DNA from: Hoplostethus atlanticus
Taxonomy: Eukaryota > Chordata > Actinopteri > Trachichthyiformes > Trachichthyidae
NCBI GenBank assembly: GCA_034670405.1
Contig: JAXDDX010000063.1
Location: 62,001-126,000 of the forward strand
Reading direction: 5' to 3'
Length of the DNA stretch: 64,000 nt
Shown here: positions 1 to 9,770 of the stretch, in pieces
How the letters are laid out: each line of letters opens with the position of its first letter
Numbering within the stretch: the stretch's first letter is position 1
Translations under genes and position numbers: made by a program
Notes under the pieces: model-generated
Databases searched by the model: none
The model's input: the letters and a program-made list of their open reading frames with translations, nothing else
Told to the model about the DNA's origin: nothing

Positions 1-170
1 AACCACTGTGGACAATTGGATTCAGCATTGCTACACAATTATTTGTTACACTCAGTGACACATGCAATGCACAAACTTTAGTTCTAAACTTGTGCATACA
101 TATTTATCAAATGCCATACTAAGGCATTCTTACATGTCAACTTGCTGATGTTTTATTTCTACATTTGAAG

Positions 171-275
171 GTGTGTGTTGCTGCCCTCAAGCGACTGAGG
201 AAGAGAGGAATGAAAATTGGTGGTCGTCATCGATTTGTTGTTATCGACGAAAGCAAATTCGCCCACAAACGAAAG
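171..275 (+). pseudogene. Merlin/ISXO2-like transposase, upstream exon
   Basis: The block follows an AG acceptor (ending at 170) and stops at a GT donor (276-277). It reads VCVAALKRLRKRGMKIGG and then VVIDESKFAHKRK. The VVIDESKF motif is the first catalytic aspartate region of the IS1595/ISXO2-type DDE domain found in animal Merlin transposons. The downstream block at 2041-2435 carries the rest of the domain. Merlin transposases cut and paste DNA in the nucleus. No terminal inverted repeats were found, so it could be a decayed element or a host-adopted gene. The family call rests on motif recall. Confidence 0.65.
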
Positions 276-2040
276 GTAGGCTGTGTATTTGTACGCGGCT
301 GTACTATACTTTACATTTACCAATTTTCGTGCGCCCTGGTAGTGGGGTAAAATACACCCTTCCAATGGGATTAGGATAATCCTGTAGGATCAGGATCACA
401 TGGTTTTGAAATACCCAATTTTGAGATATAATCCTACCCAGATAATTCTGATCTAGATTAAATATTTTGAAATACTGGGCCCTGATGCCTGTTGTACAGG
501 CCTGTTATACCCGAAATTCAGAACTTTTCCCAGTTCAAGTGGTATTGATATACTTGATATATCACATCTAGAAGTTATTTGGTCCTGCATTAAAAATTGA
601 GAGTGCTAGAGATATAGTGGCACTCAATATAAATATAGCTTCGAGCTGAAAAACTCACTTTTTAAAAAAAAGGTATTTTGACTGCATATTTCCCTAAAAA
701 GGATCATTTGAATTTCCTTGAAACTTTTTCATGGGAAAGTGTTAATATTCATTGCAAATATATAAAAACTTCAAAGTTGTTTTATTACTCCTTCATTATT
801 TAATAATTTTTTGAAAACACAACGATTCTATGCCAACTCAGCCAAAATTCAGAACATTTCCCGTTCAAGTCACAGATTTTCATCTAATGACCCTGTTGCA
901 TATTAGAGGTTTGCATATTAGATAGCTAATACTGACTGACTGATTCTTTTTATCTGGCTTGAAAACAAAGTATTGCAGAGCAGGTGCATTTTCATTTCTC
1001 CTTGACACTAAATCATAGACATTAATGTTAATGTTAACCGACTCCATTTTTGTATCACATCATGTGACAACCAATGCTTGTCACGCCCTCCACCTCTGCC
1101 TCCTAGCAGTCCCTACCTGTCTGTCTCTGTCTGTGTGTGTGTGTATGTGTTGGCGGGCGTGGCTCCAGTCTCCGGCTCCTCCCTGCTTCATCACCTCATC
1201 CCGGTTTTTCGGCCGCTTTGTAGAGTTTCTCTCAAGGTTCCCTTCCTGCTTACTAACCCTGATTCCTTGCCTAGATCCAGTCTCCTTCCCTACGCCCGTC
1301 TGCCGACGCCTCCACCGTTCGTCTACCCTGCCTGTCTGTCTGTCTCCTGGATCCCTGCTTGTCGCCCATCCGCCTGTCTGTCTCCTGGATCCCTGCTTGT
1401 CGCCCATCCGCCTGTCTGTCTCCTGGACCCCTGCTTGTCACCTGTTTGCCTGCCTCCCTACTCTGCTCCCCGCTCCTACTCCAGCCCTGCTTCCCCTTAC
1501 CATCCCTGCATTACCTTCCTGTGTGTACCGTCTCCCAGTAAACCTGGTTTGTTCCTAACCCCGTCTGTGTTCTGTGGTTTGCACTTGGGTCCAGTACACA
1601 ATCGTAACAATGCTCTGTACTCTCCATAGTGCAAAATATTAATACTTGTATTGTACACACAGCCTGATCAAAGGTATTGTCTGATTACAAATCAAATACT
1701 CTTTTCTTAATCTATTGTATGTTTTCAAATTGATTTTCCTTTCCCCATTCAGCTCTCTAAAAATGTCTGTTCTATGTTTAAACACTGCCATCCAATACCA
1801 TTTCTCTCCATATTAACACTCACTCACTCACTCATGTCTCTAACCATGTATCTCATTTGTACTAGCATGTAATCGTGTCCATGAACTTAAGATCATATTG
1901 AGGATCGTGCAGCACACCCTCTGACATTTTTTTTTCTTTTAAAGCGATATGATAGTGCATGTGGAAAGGATACCAATGTGTTTGAAATTTGATACAGCCT
2001 AACCCTTATTAAAGTATTTGTCTTTGCTTTCTTTACTTTC
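276..2040. other. Intron-like gap of the Merlin-like gene
   Basis: AT-rich sequence between the two transposase blocks. A short direct repeat (about 501-541 and 839-876, sharing AAATTCAGAAC and GTTCAAGT) lies in the left part. The solo LTR at 1079-1609 occupies the middle. I see no other coding signal. Confidence 0.5.
1079..1609 (+). mobile_element. Solo LTR, TGTCACG...CA family, copy A
   Basis: The 531-bp block starts TGTCACG, ends GTAACA, and is flanked by a perfect 5-bp direct repeat ATGCT (1074-1078 and 1610-1614). TG...CA ends with a 5-bp duplication are the mark of an LTR retroelement; no internal region is present. A minisatellite of about 38 bp (core CTGTCTGTCTCCTGGA) is repeated around 1333-1440. 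Related copies lie at 17917-18528 and 33149-33684. Fossil, family unassigned (Gypsy-type likely). Confidence 0.8.
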
Positions 2041-2435
2041 ACTACCATCGTGGCCGATGTGGCAACACTTGGCGCCGTGAACGCCAGTGGGTCTGTGGGA
2101 TGCTGGAGGTTGATGGAAATTCCAGAAGACCCATTCTGAGGCTCATCAGGGACCGCTCAAGACAGACCCTTATAGGCCAAATTCGACATATCAGACCCAG
2201 AACTTCCATCCTCACTGATGAATGGCGTGCCTACAAGGGGAAACTTTCCCAGTATGGATATCGCCAGTATTCTGTCTGCCACAAAAAAAACTTTGTTGAC
2301 CCAGAGACTGGTGCTCATACTCAGCATCTTGAGCGTGCATGGCAGAAATACAAGTTGGAAATATGGCGTCACAGGGGTAATCGTACTCCTGAGTCACTGA
2401 AGATTCACCTCAAAATGAGTGGCACCACTGGTTAG
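2041..2435 (+). pseudogene. Merlin/ISXO2-like transposase, C-terminal exon
   Basis: This open block begins YHRGRCGNTWRRERQWV and contains the second catalytic aspartate in ILTDEWRAY and the acidic residue in HTQHLERAW, with 37 residues between them. That fits the DD(36-38)E spacing of the IS1595/Merlin family. NFVDPETGAHT is also a family hallmark. It ends at a TAG at 2433-2435. Protein continuity from the upstream block (KRK then YHRG) would need an acceptor ending in AC rather than AG, so splicing is non-canonical or the site is mutated. No intact terminal repeats are visible. Probably a remnant. Confidence 0.7.
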
Positions 2436-2628
2436 GTGTACGCCATTATGATGGTGTCTTGGGCAGACTTTTCCATGATATAAATAAACAACTCAAGTAA
2501 ATTAGGGATGCACAATATTGAATTTTGTGCTGAGAATATGTTGGAACGCTCTGTCTGAGGAAGATTGTTGATATTGTTTAAATACATAAAGGAAAAACTG
2601 TTGACTTGTCTATTGTTTTTGTAAAGGT

Positions 2629-2824
2629 AAACTCATTTGACAGTGTAATTACACTTAATGACATCTTAATGAAAAGTTCAAATGTTACCACTGTAGTTGA
2701 GGTCAAGGAAAATATTCATGACAGTTATAAACTCATTTGACAGTGTAATTACACTTAATGACATCTTAATGAAAAGTTCAAATGTTACCACTGTAGTTGA
2801 GGTCAAGGTAAATATTCATGACAC
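2629..2824. repeat. Tandem duplication, period 100 bp, two copies
   Basis: The sequence starting AAACTCATTTGACAGTG at 2629 recurs at 2729 and is almost identical over about 95 bp. The two copies are directly adjacent. Confidence 0.9.
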
Positions 2825-3195
2825 TGTTATAATGGTGTCATGACAAACCAACCACATATGACAATTTAATGTAATGTTCTGACCTAAAGCAAAATAATTT
2901 CTTTAAGTTTGATAGTTTGGCCTGCTATGTCATGGTTATGTTATCTTTGTTATGTCAAGTTGTCATAACAAAGACATTGACAGGTTATGTCATTTTGGTT
3001 AATGTCAAGTTGTCATAACGAAGACATCTCAAACAATGTCAACTTTGCATTAACAATGACATAATTTACCGAATGACACTTAATGACAACAGTCATAAAC
3101 ATTCATGAAGCGCCCTTCATGGTCATGACAGGTGTCATGTCATGGTTATGACAGTGTCATGACAGTCTTATGCACACCCCTTCAAATAAAGTGTT
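2825..3195. repeat. TGTCATGACA-rich dispersed repeat
   Basis: Dense short palindromes built on TGTCAT/ATGACA and TTGTCATAAC, ending near AAATAAAGTGTTACCC. This is like a very common fish non-autonomous element; the family is not certain and no target-site duplication was resolved. The following bases (about 3226-3300) resemble the C-terminal coding tail of a LINE (LKTYFYTKAFS). Confidence 0.5.
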
Positions 3196-3299
3196 ACCCA
3201 TAGTTTTATAAGTGTGCTTTCACAGGGATTGTGGTCTGTTGTATCTGTTAAGCCACTACTTAAAACCTATTTTTATACAAAGGCATTCTCTTAACTCTT

Positions 3300-3940
3300 A
3301 TTTTATTGATTATTTTACCGGGCCGGCGCCAGGATGAAGTGACTGAATTATTTTTCATAAAATAAAACTCAGTGATTTAACCATGCAACAACCTCAGAAA
3401 GGCTAAATAACAACATGAGGCTACTGTTCAAAATCAAAGAATACATTTATTAATCAGAGACTCACATAAGAACGGAGCACTGCAGAGAATTTATGAACGA
3501 TAACGATTCTCTGTCAAAATCAGCAGGGGGAGGCGCGTAGAAACAGCAGTTTGCGGCTTGCATCTCTCTCTCTCTCTCCCTCCACAATGGGGGGAATGTA
3601 TTTACCACCACAAAAAGCAAGCAGGCTGAGAAACCGAACTAAGTGACGTGTCTGTCTGTCTATCGATCTCCTCAGCTCCGTTTCAGTGGGCTACTATGGA
3701 CGCCCTAGCATACACCTATGGAAATATTTTTCTATAGATACATAAAGCTTAAACTGAGGGGGCAAAAATACAACTGAGGGGCTAAGCATAGTTTACTCTC
3801 TCATATGTAGCTCCTTATGCTCAATGTTGTATAACTTAATAACTTAACTTAACTTATCATTTTGTTCATCGTCAGTTTGTCTACTATTTTTATTTTGTCT
3901 TCTAAAGCACTTTGTAACTTAAACTAAAGTTTATTTTTAT
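3300..3940. other. Non-coding, repeat-like, unassigned
   Basis: Contains a GC-rich start (GGGCCGGCGCCAGGATGAAG), a CT microsatellite near 3564-3580 and the phrase ACTGAGGGG repeated near 3755 and 3773. No gene is visible; it probably represents one or more decayed DNA transposons. Confidence 0.35.
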
Positions 3941-3941
3941 T

Positions 3942-4410
3942 AAGGTGTGCCGGATTATTAGGGCTTGTGCTGTTCTCCACAATGTGGCACAGATGCCTCT
4001 ACTGAGGCCCCAAACAGTACACCTTTACGGCGCTCAACTTCAGTGATGAGGACCTCGATCTCGCACTCCGCAAATTTCGCCTTTCTTGCAGTTGCCGTCT
4101 CTCCGTCTTTCCCTCATTGATAGTCCAACAAAGGCTACTTAACAACGTCGGCATATTCATGACCTATTTAGCATTGACCATTTATGGATGATTGTGGGAC
4201 GACACTGGGAGGAGTAGTGGGAGGACACTGGGAGGAGTACACGAGCGCACAATTCACCGCAGGTGGGTATTTATAAAGAGAAGACTGCGTACAGGTGTGC
4301 GCCGCACGGTTTTATAGATCTGAATATTTTCTTGCGTTAGTAGATTCTGAGGTTTGTGCGTACGCAATGTTTTAGGATGGAATCTACGCAAAGTTTTATA
4401 AATGAGGCCC
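3942..4410 (+). mobile_element. PIF/Harbinger 3' remnant
   Basis: After TTATTAAG at 3933-3940 the frame reads VCRIIRACAVLHNVA, the conserved C-terminal piece of Harbinger/HARBI1-type transposases. The right boundary is a terminal repeat whose reverse complement begins GGGCCTCATTTATAAAACTT (4391-4410), a known Harbinger-type end. The matching left end is not present, so the element is truncated. Confidence 0.65.
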
Positions 4411-4806
4411 CTGGAGAGGCCAGCAATGAGTTCTTGTCATGGTGCAGTGACTGACTTCACCATTTTAACACCAGGTGCCGCTCATCCCGGTAATGAGACC
4501 GCACCCTTTATAAACCGGCCTCTCCCTGTGCTCACCGCTTCAGTGTCAGTTTGCACTACACTTGGCCGGTATCAGTACGCGCAAAATGATTTTTAGCTCT
4601 TCCATAATCATCCTTTTAACTGGGATCCACTTTCTTTTTCTGAAACAGAACTGTCACTTCAAAGTTTAATTTACCCGCATTTCATAATTTGCAACTAAAC
4701 TGCTGATTTGATTCCCTAAAATATATGATTGTGCATTAAATTGGATTTTAATCATGTTTAACAGATTATCCATCAGTAAAAGCGCCACTACCAATATGCA
4801 TTTTCA

Positions 4807-4808
<2 letters not shown>
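4411..4808. other. Intronic or intergenic spacer
   Basis: No gene signal. It lies just upstream of the TMEM114-like exon and ends at a (GT)n tract. Confidence 0.4.

Positions 4809-4843
<35 letters not shown>
4809..4843. repeat. (GT)n microsatellite next to a splice acceptor
   Basis: About 17 GT units ending five bases before the AG acceptor (4848-4849) of the TMEM114-like exon. It takes the place where a polypyrimidine tract would normally sit. Confidence 0.95.
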
Positions 4844-4846
<3 letters not shown>

Positions 4847-4849
4847 TAG

Positions 4850-4987
4850 ACATGCAGGGGACGTTCAGTGTGTTGTTGCCTCTCAGTGTGATCGTCATGG
4901 TTGTGGGAGGGATGCTCGGCTTCATGGGACTATTGGCCTGGGCCTACCTGCTTCTGATGATGACCGCCGCTCTACTCCTACTGGGAT
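4850..4987 (+). CDS. tmem114: TMEM114-like protein, penultimate exon
   Basis: The exon reads AC then MQGTFSVLLPLSVIVMVVGG, followed by GFMGLLAWAYLLLMMTAALL. This matches the second and third membrane segments of TMEM114 (claudin/PMP22/CACNG-like four-pass proteins), which have GTF-LLPLSLILM-GGM-GF in the same order. The GT donor is at 4988-4989 (GTAAGG), phase 1. The AG at 4848-4849 is the likely acceptor; a second AG at 4856-4857 is possible. First exons are not in the window and would lie to the left. The next exon is at 15198, giving a 10.2-kb intron full of transposons. TMEM235 is the nearest paralogue and cannot be excluded. The human comparison is from memory. Confidence 0.8.
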
Positions 4988-5816
4988 GTAAGGACCACAG
5001 CTCTCCCTACTCAAGCTCTCAACCTACGCCTATTCTGATTACCTTCAATTCCTTTTGATTACTTTGCCACCTTAATCATATAATATGCAGTTCCATTTTA
5101 GAGGCTACATTGAAGTGTTATTCTCATCCAGGCCTGGTTCTAGACTGCTTTGATTGGAGTGACAATCACAGATTTTGGGTGGGCAATTTTTTATTGATAT
5201 CACAGTATGTTGTACTACAGTCTACAGGGTGTTTTCCTAATTTAAATGTTATTACTACAGGCAACATGCATAAAATAATTATGAACTATATACAGGGTGG
5301 GGGGGGATGTTTTGAAATGGGGTTTTTTCATGAAAATAAATCATGAACCACAGTGGGCCTGGCCTATAGACTATAAAGCCTGTTAGGCTATTTCTTGCAG
5401 CTGTTAAAGTAACATTTATAGAATAATTGTGAACTTTAATACAACAATTTTGGAACTTAAACTTTTTGAATCCATTTTTTAAAAATTGTAATTAATCAAG
5501 TAGCGTGATATTTTCACTCATGCGGACACAGAGGGGATGCGATCATACACAACAAAACAAAAGGTTAAATTCTAATTTAACATGCCAGAATGAAATCCCC
5601 CTTTCGGTACCATGGATAGCACCACTCGGCCAGGTGTGCCAAAACACTTATTTTTAAACTTAAATATAGAAAATAATCACAAAATGCAATAGCACAACGT
5701 GCTGTCAACATAAAAATAAATAGGCTACAGCAGGGGTTTTCAAAGTGTAAGACAGTGAGCCTCCCTTCAGAGAACATCAAGTCACCGGGGCCACCCCCAT
5801 TTTAATAAAAGGCATA

Positions 5817-5819
5817 ATA

Positions 5820-5887
<68 letters not shown>
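5817..5887. repeat. (ATT)n followed by (AT)n microsatellite
   Basis: About six ATT units run into about 27 AT units within the nested hAT. Confidence 0.95.
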
Positions 5888-5891
<4 letters not shown>

Positions 5892-6239
5892 TTTTTTAAG
5901 ACATTTCACAATGAACCAGATAACTTCAACAACACATAATGTACACAGATGCGGGTGACGCTGATCATGTGAAGGAGTCTCGTCCAACCTGACGTTGATG
6001 CCGACGCTGCGCGGATCATGTGAAAGCCCCTTAAAACGACACTTGCCCATTCTGAGACGACGAGCTAGCTTTATAGCAGCACACTCCACGGTCAAGAGCG
6101 TCAATACACTGACGTAAACATTACCTGTACTGTCGTAATGTCCAAGACACACCAAACAGAGTAAATTGTAACGTTACACACAAAACATTTTATACATTTG
6201 ACAGTTATTCATGACGTTACGGTATTTATTTGATCCTAC

Positions 6240-6359
6240 GAAAGGACAAGAAAAAAATTTAAGACCTTTGCAAGTGAAATTCAATACTCTTAAGGCCTTA
6301 TTTTGAGAACATTAAATTCAATCCTTTTTTAATACTTTTAAGACCCCGCGGGTACCCTG
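6240..6359 (-). mobile_element. Fragment of another hAT-type MITE
   Basis: The reverse complement begins CAGGGTACCCGCGGGGTCTT and continues AAAAGTATTAAAAAAGG, like the end of a common fish hAT family. Only one end is present. It is the third layer of nesting in this intron. Confidence 0.55.
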
Positions 6360-7061
6360 TACATAGCCTTCTCTACCTTAATGGGAGCAGTGAGTCTGCA
6401 TCTTGGCTGCACACAGACGGTGGATGCAGGGCTGTACTGATGACAGGAACAAGCGCAGGTCGCCCTCCACCTGCAGCCTCGACCGATACTTGCTTTTAAT
6501 CAGATGTTTCGTTTCAAAATAATTTGACACGTCCGGTGTCAAGATTATTAAAATTGAATAATTATTAAATTCGATTTTATTCTTTTCCACAAAGCATAAA
6601 TAATTTTATTTTAAACAAAATATTTCCCTGTTTCCCTGTGCCTCCCCTGAAACTCTTTGGCGCCCCCCAGGGGAGGCGCGCCTCACTTTGAAAACCCCTG
6701 GGCTACAGTATATGCCTACTCAGCCATGCATAGATCAGCTATTGTAACCAGGATCATCACGTAGCCTAGAGTTGTCATCCCTATTGTCACACGAGTGCGA
6801 GCGATGACCGTGAAAGTCTATTTCTGATTTTATTGTTGTTTGCACTATAGATTGTTCGCGTTGCAGCGCTTTACCTATATTATACTTACATATTTTTAAA
6901 ATATTTGTATTTTAGATATTTTATATGGTCTATTGGTGAAGTAGCATTAATCACTATGGGGGGGGGTACATTTTATACAGGGATATACAGGGATATATAG
7001 ACCAGAGGGGGGGAAATCCCCCCCCCATCCCCCCGGCAAATCGCACCATGACTATATACAT

Positions 7062-9317
7062 GAGATTCAAGATTCAAGAACTTTATTTGTCACATACACA
7101 CACGGGGTGTGTAGTGAAATGAAAAGTGGCAATGCTCAACGGGAATGTGCAAAAGGGCAACAGTACACAGTATTTACAATAAAAAAACAACACAATATTT
7201 ACAGTATTACAGTAATTACAGTAAGAGCTCTTATATAAAAAAAACAACACAATATATACAGTAAGAGCACTTTGGAAATGAAAATATAGTAGTAAGGGAA
7301 ATTGTATGAATGTAATATACTATAAATTATGTGTAGTCTTTACCTAAGTGTGTGTGTGCATAAGAGGGGCAGTGTGTGTGTCTTGGTGGGGGCCCTGGTG
7401 AGGTCAGAGTTCACAGTCCTGATGGCCTGAGGAAAGAAACTCCGTCTCAGTCTCTCTGTTTTGGCAGCGTGACTACGGAGGCGCTTGCCTGACCGCAGCA
7501 GCTGAAACAGTCCGTTGTTGGGGTGGTGAGGATCCTTCATGATCCTGCAGGCTCTGGTTCTGCACCTCCTGGTGTACAAGTCCTGCAGGGTGGGGAGTGT
7601 AGTTCCAATAGTGCGCTCAGCCGAACGCACTACTCTCTGCAGAGCCTTCCTGTCCTGAGCGGAGCTGCTGCCAAACCAGGCAGTGATGCTTCCTGTCAGG
7701 ATGCTCTCCACAGCTCCAGAGTAGAAGGACTGAAGGATCCTCCGGGAGACTTTGAATTTCCTCAGCTGCCTGAGGTGGTAAAGGCGCTGCCTCGCCTTTC
7801 TCACCAGAGTGTCAGTGTGTGTGGACCATGTCAGATCTTCGGTGATGTTGACTCCCAGGTATTTATACCTGCTCACCCTCTCCACAGTATTCCCATTAAT
7901 CCCCAGTGGTGAGTACGTCCTCTGTTGTTGTGTCCTCCTAAAGTCCACAATCAGCTCCTTAGTTTTGGTGACATTCAGGAGGAGGCTGTTGTCCCGGCAC
8001 CAGAGTGACAGATCAGCAACTTCCTCCAGGTAGGCCTTCTCGTCGTTGTTGGAGATCAGGCCCACCACCACTGTGTCATCCGCAAACTTAATGATGGTGT
8101 TGGAGCTGAACCTGGCCACACAGTCATGTGTGTACAGGGAGTACAGTAGGGGGCTGAGGACGCAACCCTGGGGGGATCCTGTGTTCAGGGTGAGGGGGTT
8201 GGAGGTGTGTCTACCCACCCTGACCACCTGGGGCCTGGCGGTCAGGAAGTCCAGGATCCAGGCACACAGGGGGGTGTTCAGTCCCAGCTCAATCAACTTG
8301 CCAGCCAGTCTGGTGGGGACTATGGTGTTGAAAGCTGAACTATAGTCAATGAACAGCAGTCTCACATAGCCCCCCTTCCGGCTGTCCAGATGAGAGAGTG
8401 TGGTGTGCAGTACCTGGGAGACAGCATCATCCGTGGATCTGTTGGGACGATAAGCAAACTGCAGCGGGTCCATGGAGCAAGGGAGGAAGGCGCAGATGTA
8501 GTCCTTAATCAGCCTCTCGAAGCATTTCATGACCACCGAGGTGAGGGCCACCGGTCGGTAGTCATTCAAGCATGCTGGAGAAGCATTCTTGGGCACAGGG
8601 ACAATAGTGGATCTCTTGAAGCAGGCGGGGACCACAGACTCAGCCAGGGAGATGTTGAATATAGTGGTGAACACTGGAGCTAGCTGATTAGCACAGGTCT
8701 TCAGTACTCGTCCAGATATGCCATCTGGACCAGCAGCTTTCCTGGTGTTCACCCTCGTCAGAGCCCTCCTCACACTGTGCTCGGTCACAGAGAGTGTGTG
8801 TTCATCCCCAGCGGTAGAACTCACTCCGGCTGCGCTAACGGTGATGTTGTTAGCCGGCGAGCTAGCGCTGTTGTTGCTAGCCTCAAACCGTGCATAGAAT
8901 GAATTCAGGTCCTCCGCTAGGGATGCGTCGGCACTCACAATTGCGGGGGGTCTGCCCTGGTAGTCCGTTATAGTCCGTAGCCCCTGCCATAGGCGTCTGG
9001 TGTCGCGCTGCTCCATCTGCGACTCCACTCTGTCCCTATACCTCCTCTTGGCCTCCTTCACCGCCCTTCTCAGTCCATAGGACGCTGCCTTGTGCTCGTC
9101 CATGTTGCCGGATACAAGACCGGAGTTATAGGCAGCAGTGCGGGCGTTCAAAGCGTCGCGGATGGATTTATCAACCCACGGTTTTTGGTTAGGAAAGGAC
9201 CTAACTTTCACCGTAGGGACGATGGTGTCCACTAGCATAGCTATGAAGCTCGTTACTACTTCCGTAAACTCGCTGACGTCCCTGGAACTGGATTGGAACA
9301 TGTCCCAGTCGACGTCA
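7062..9317 (-). mobile_element. L2-type LINE, 5'-truncated copy
   Basis: The 3' tail is (TTGAATC)n on the minus strand (7064-7078) and the 5' break is near 9317. Homology to the longer copy at 29793-33120 runs over its last 2.2 kb. It sits inside the outer hAT at 5129-9762 in inverse orientation to the second copy. Target-site duplication not resolved. Confidence 0.92.
7340..9301 (-). CDS. LINE ORF2 C-terminal part: reverse transcriptase
   Basis: An uninterrupted frame of 653 codons. Visible reverse transcriptase blocks are [62 protein letters not shown] and [11 protein letters not shown] (catalytic YADD-type motif as FADD), followed by the thumb region [13 protein letters not shown] and a C-terminal domain with C-rich [17 protein letters not shown]. 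This is the L2/CR1 group of non-LTR retrotransposons that copy RNA into nicked DNA. The endonuclease half is missing because of 5' truncation. Compared with the copy on the plus strand only about five amino acid differences are seen over roughly 620 residues, so both are young. Confidence 0.9.
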   Translation of the reverse strand: MFQSSSRDVSEFTEVVTSFIAMLVDTIVPTVKVRSFPNQKPWVDKSIRDALNARTAAYNSGLVSGNMDEHKAASYGLRRAVKEAKRRYRDRVESQMEQRDTRRLWQGLRTITDYQGRPPAIVSADASLAEDLNSFYARFEASNNSASSPANNITVSAAGVSSTAGDEHTLSVTEHSVRRALTRVNTRKAAGPDGISGRVLKTCANQLAPVFTTIFNISLAESVVPACFKRSTIVPVPKNASPACLNDYRPVALTSVVMKCFERLIKDYICAFLPCSMDPLQFAYRPNRSTDDAVSQVLHTTLSHLDSRKGGYVRLLFIDYSSAFNTIVPTRLAGKLIELGLNTPLCAWILDFLTARPQVVRVGRHTSNPLTLNTGSPQGCVLSPLLYSLYTHDCVARFSSNTIIKFADDTVVVGLISNNDEKAYLEEVADLSLWCRDNSLLLNVTKTKELIVDFRRTQQQRTYSPLGINGNTVERVSRYKYLGVNITEDLTWSTHTDTLVRKARQRLYHLRQLRKFKVSRRILQSFYSGAVESILTGSITAWFGSSSAQDRKALQRVVRSAERTIGTTLPTLQDLYTRRCRTRACRIMKDPHHPNNGLFQLLRSGKRLRSHAAKTERLRRSFFPQAIRTVNSDLTRAPTKTHTLPLLCTHTLR

Positions 9318-9770
9318 AATTAGGGACTCTGGAAGTAACGTTAACGTTAACCTAAAACCACCAACAGCAAAGCTCCTAATGCAGTGTAACACTACAGCAA
9401 ACAATAACAAACCGATAATGACAAATACACATGCAATTAATCATAAATCTTTAATCAAATTATTTACATTTACTACCAAAAGTGTACTCAAGTTTTTTCT
9501 CTACAAGCTAATTTCTCAAGTGTGACAGGCTGTGATAAACGCACTGTAAAAGTGACAGCGAAGTTTCGTTGTCTTTTGTTGTCGAGTTTTATACTGTGAC
9601 ACTAACCAATCGGAAATCAGGACAATTTGAAATTACCAATGTTCCTACAGCACACAGTTACGGCCAATACACTACAGGGGTGATTTGTTTTGATTTACAA
9701 ATGCGCAGAACACAACCAACCATTGGGTGGGCAGAACCTGCCCACTTCTAGATCCAGGCCCGTTCTCATC

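Larger units (their letters stand above)
5731..6700. mobile_element. Nested hAT element
   Basis: Terminal inverted repeats CAGGGGTTTTCAAAGTG and CACTTTGAAAACCCCTG bound 970 bp, with a perfect 8-bp duplication GGCTACAG at 5723-5730 and 6701-6708. No transposase is encoded. It lies inside the outer hAT, so it inserted later. Confidence 0.92.
5129..9762. mobile_element. Outer hAT-type element in the TMEM114-like intron
   Basis: The ends are inverted copies: CAGGCCTGGTTCTAGA on the left and TCTAGATCCAGGCCCG on the right. They are flanked by a perfect 8-bp duplication TTCTCATC (5121-5128 and 9763-9770), the hallmark of hAT transposition. After removing the nested hAT (5731-6700) and the LINE (7062-9317) only about 1.4 kb of its own sequence remains and no transposase is seen, so it is a non-autonomous element that served as a landing site. 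Confidence 0.85.

Noticed and set aside
1025-1629. Overlapping Pro/Ser/Cys-rich open frames
   Set aside because: They are translations of the CT-rich minisatellite in solo LTR copy A. The same artefact occurs in copies B and C.
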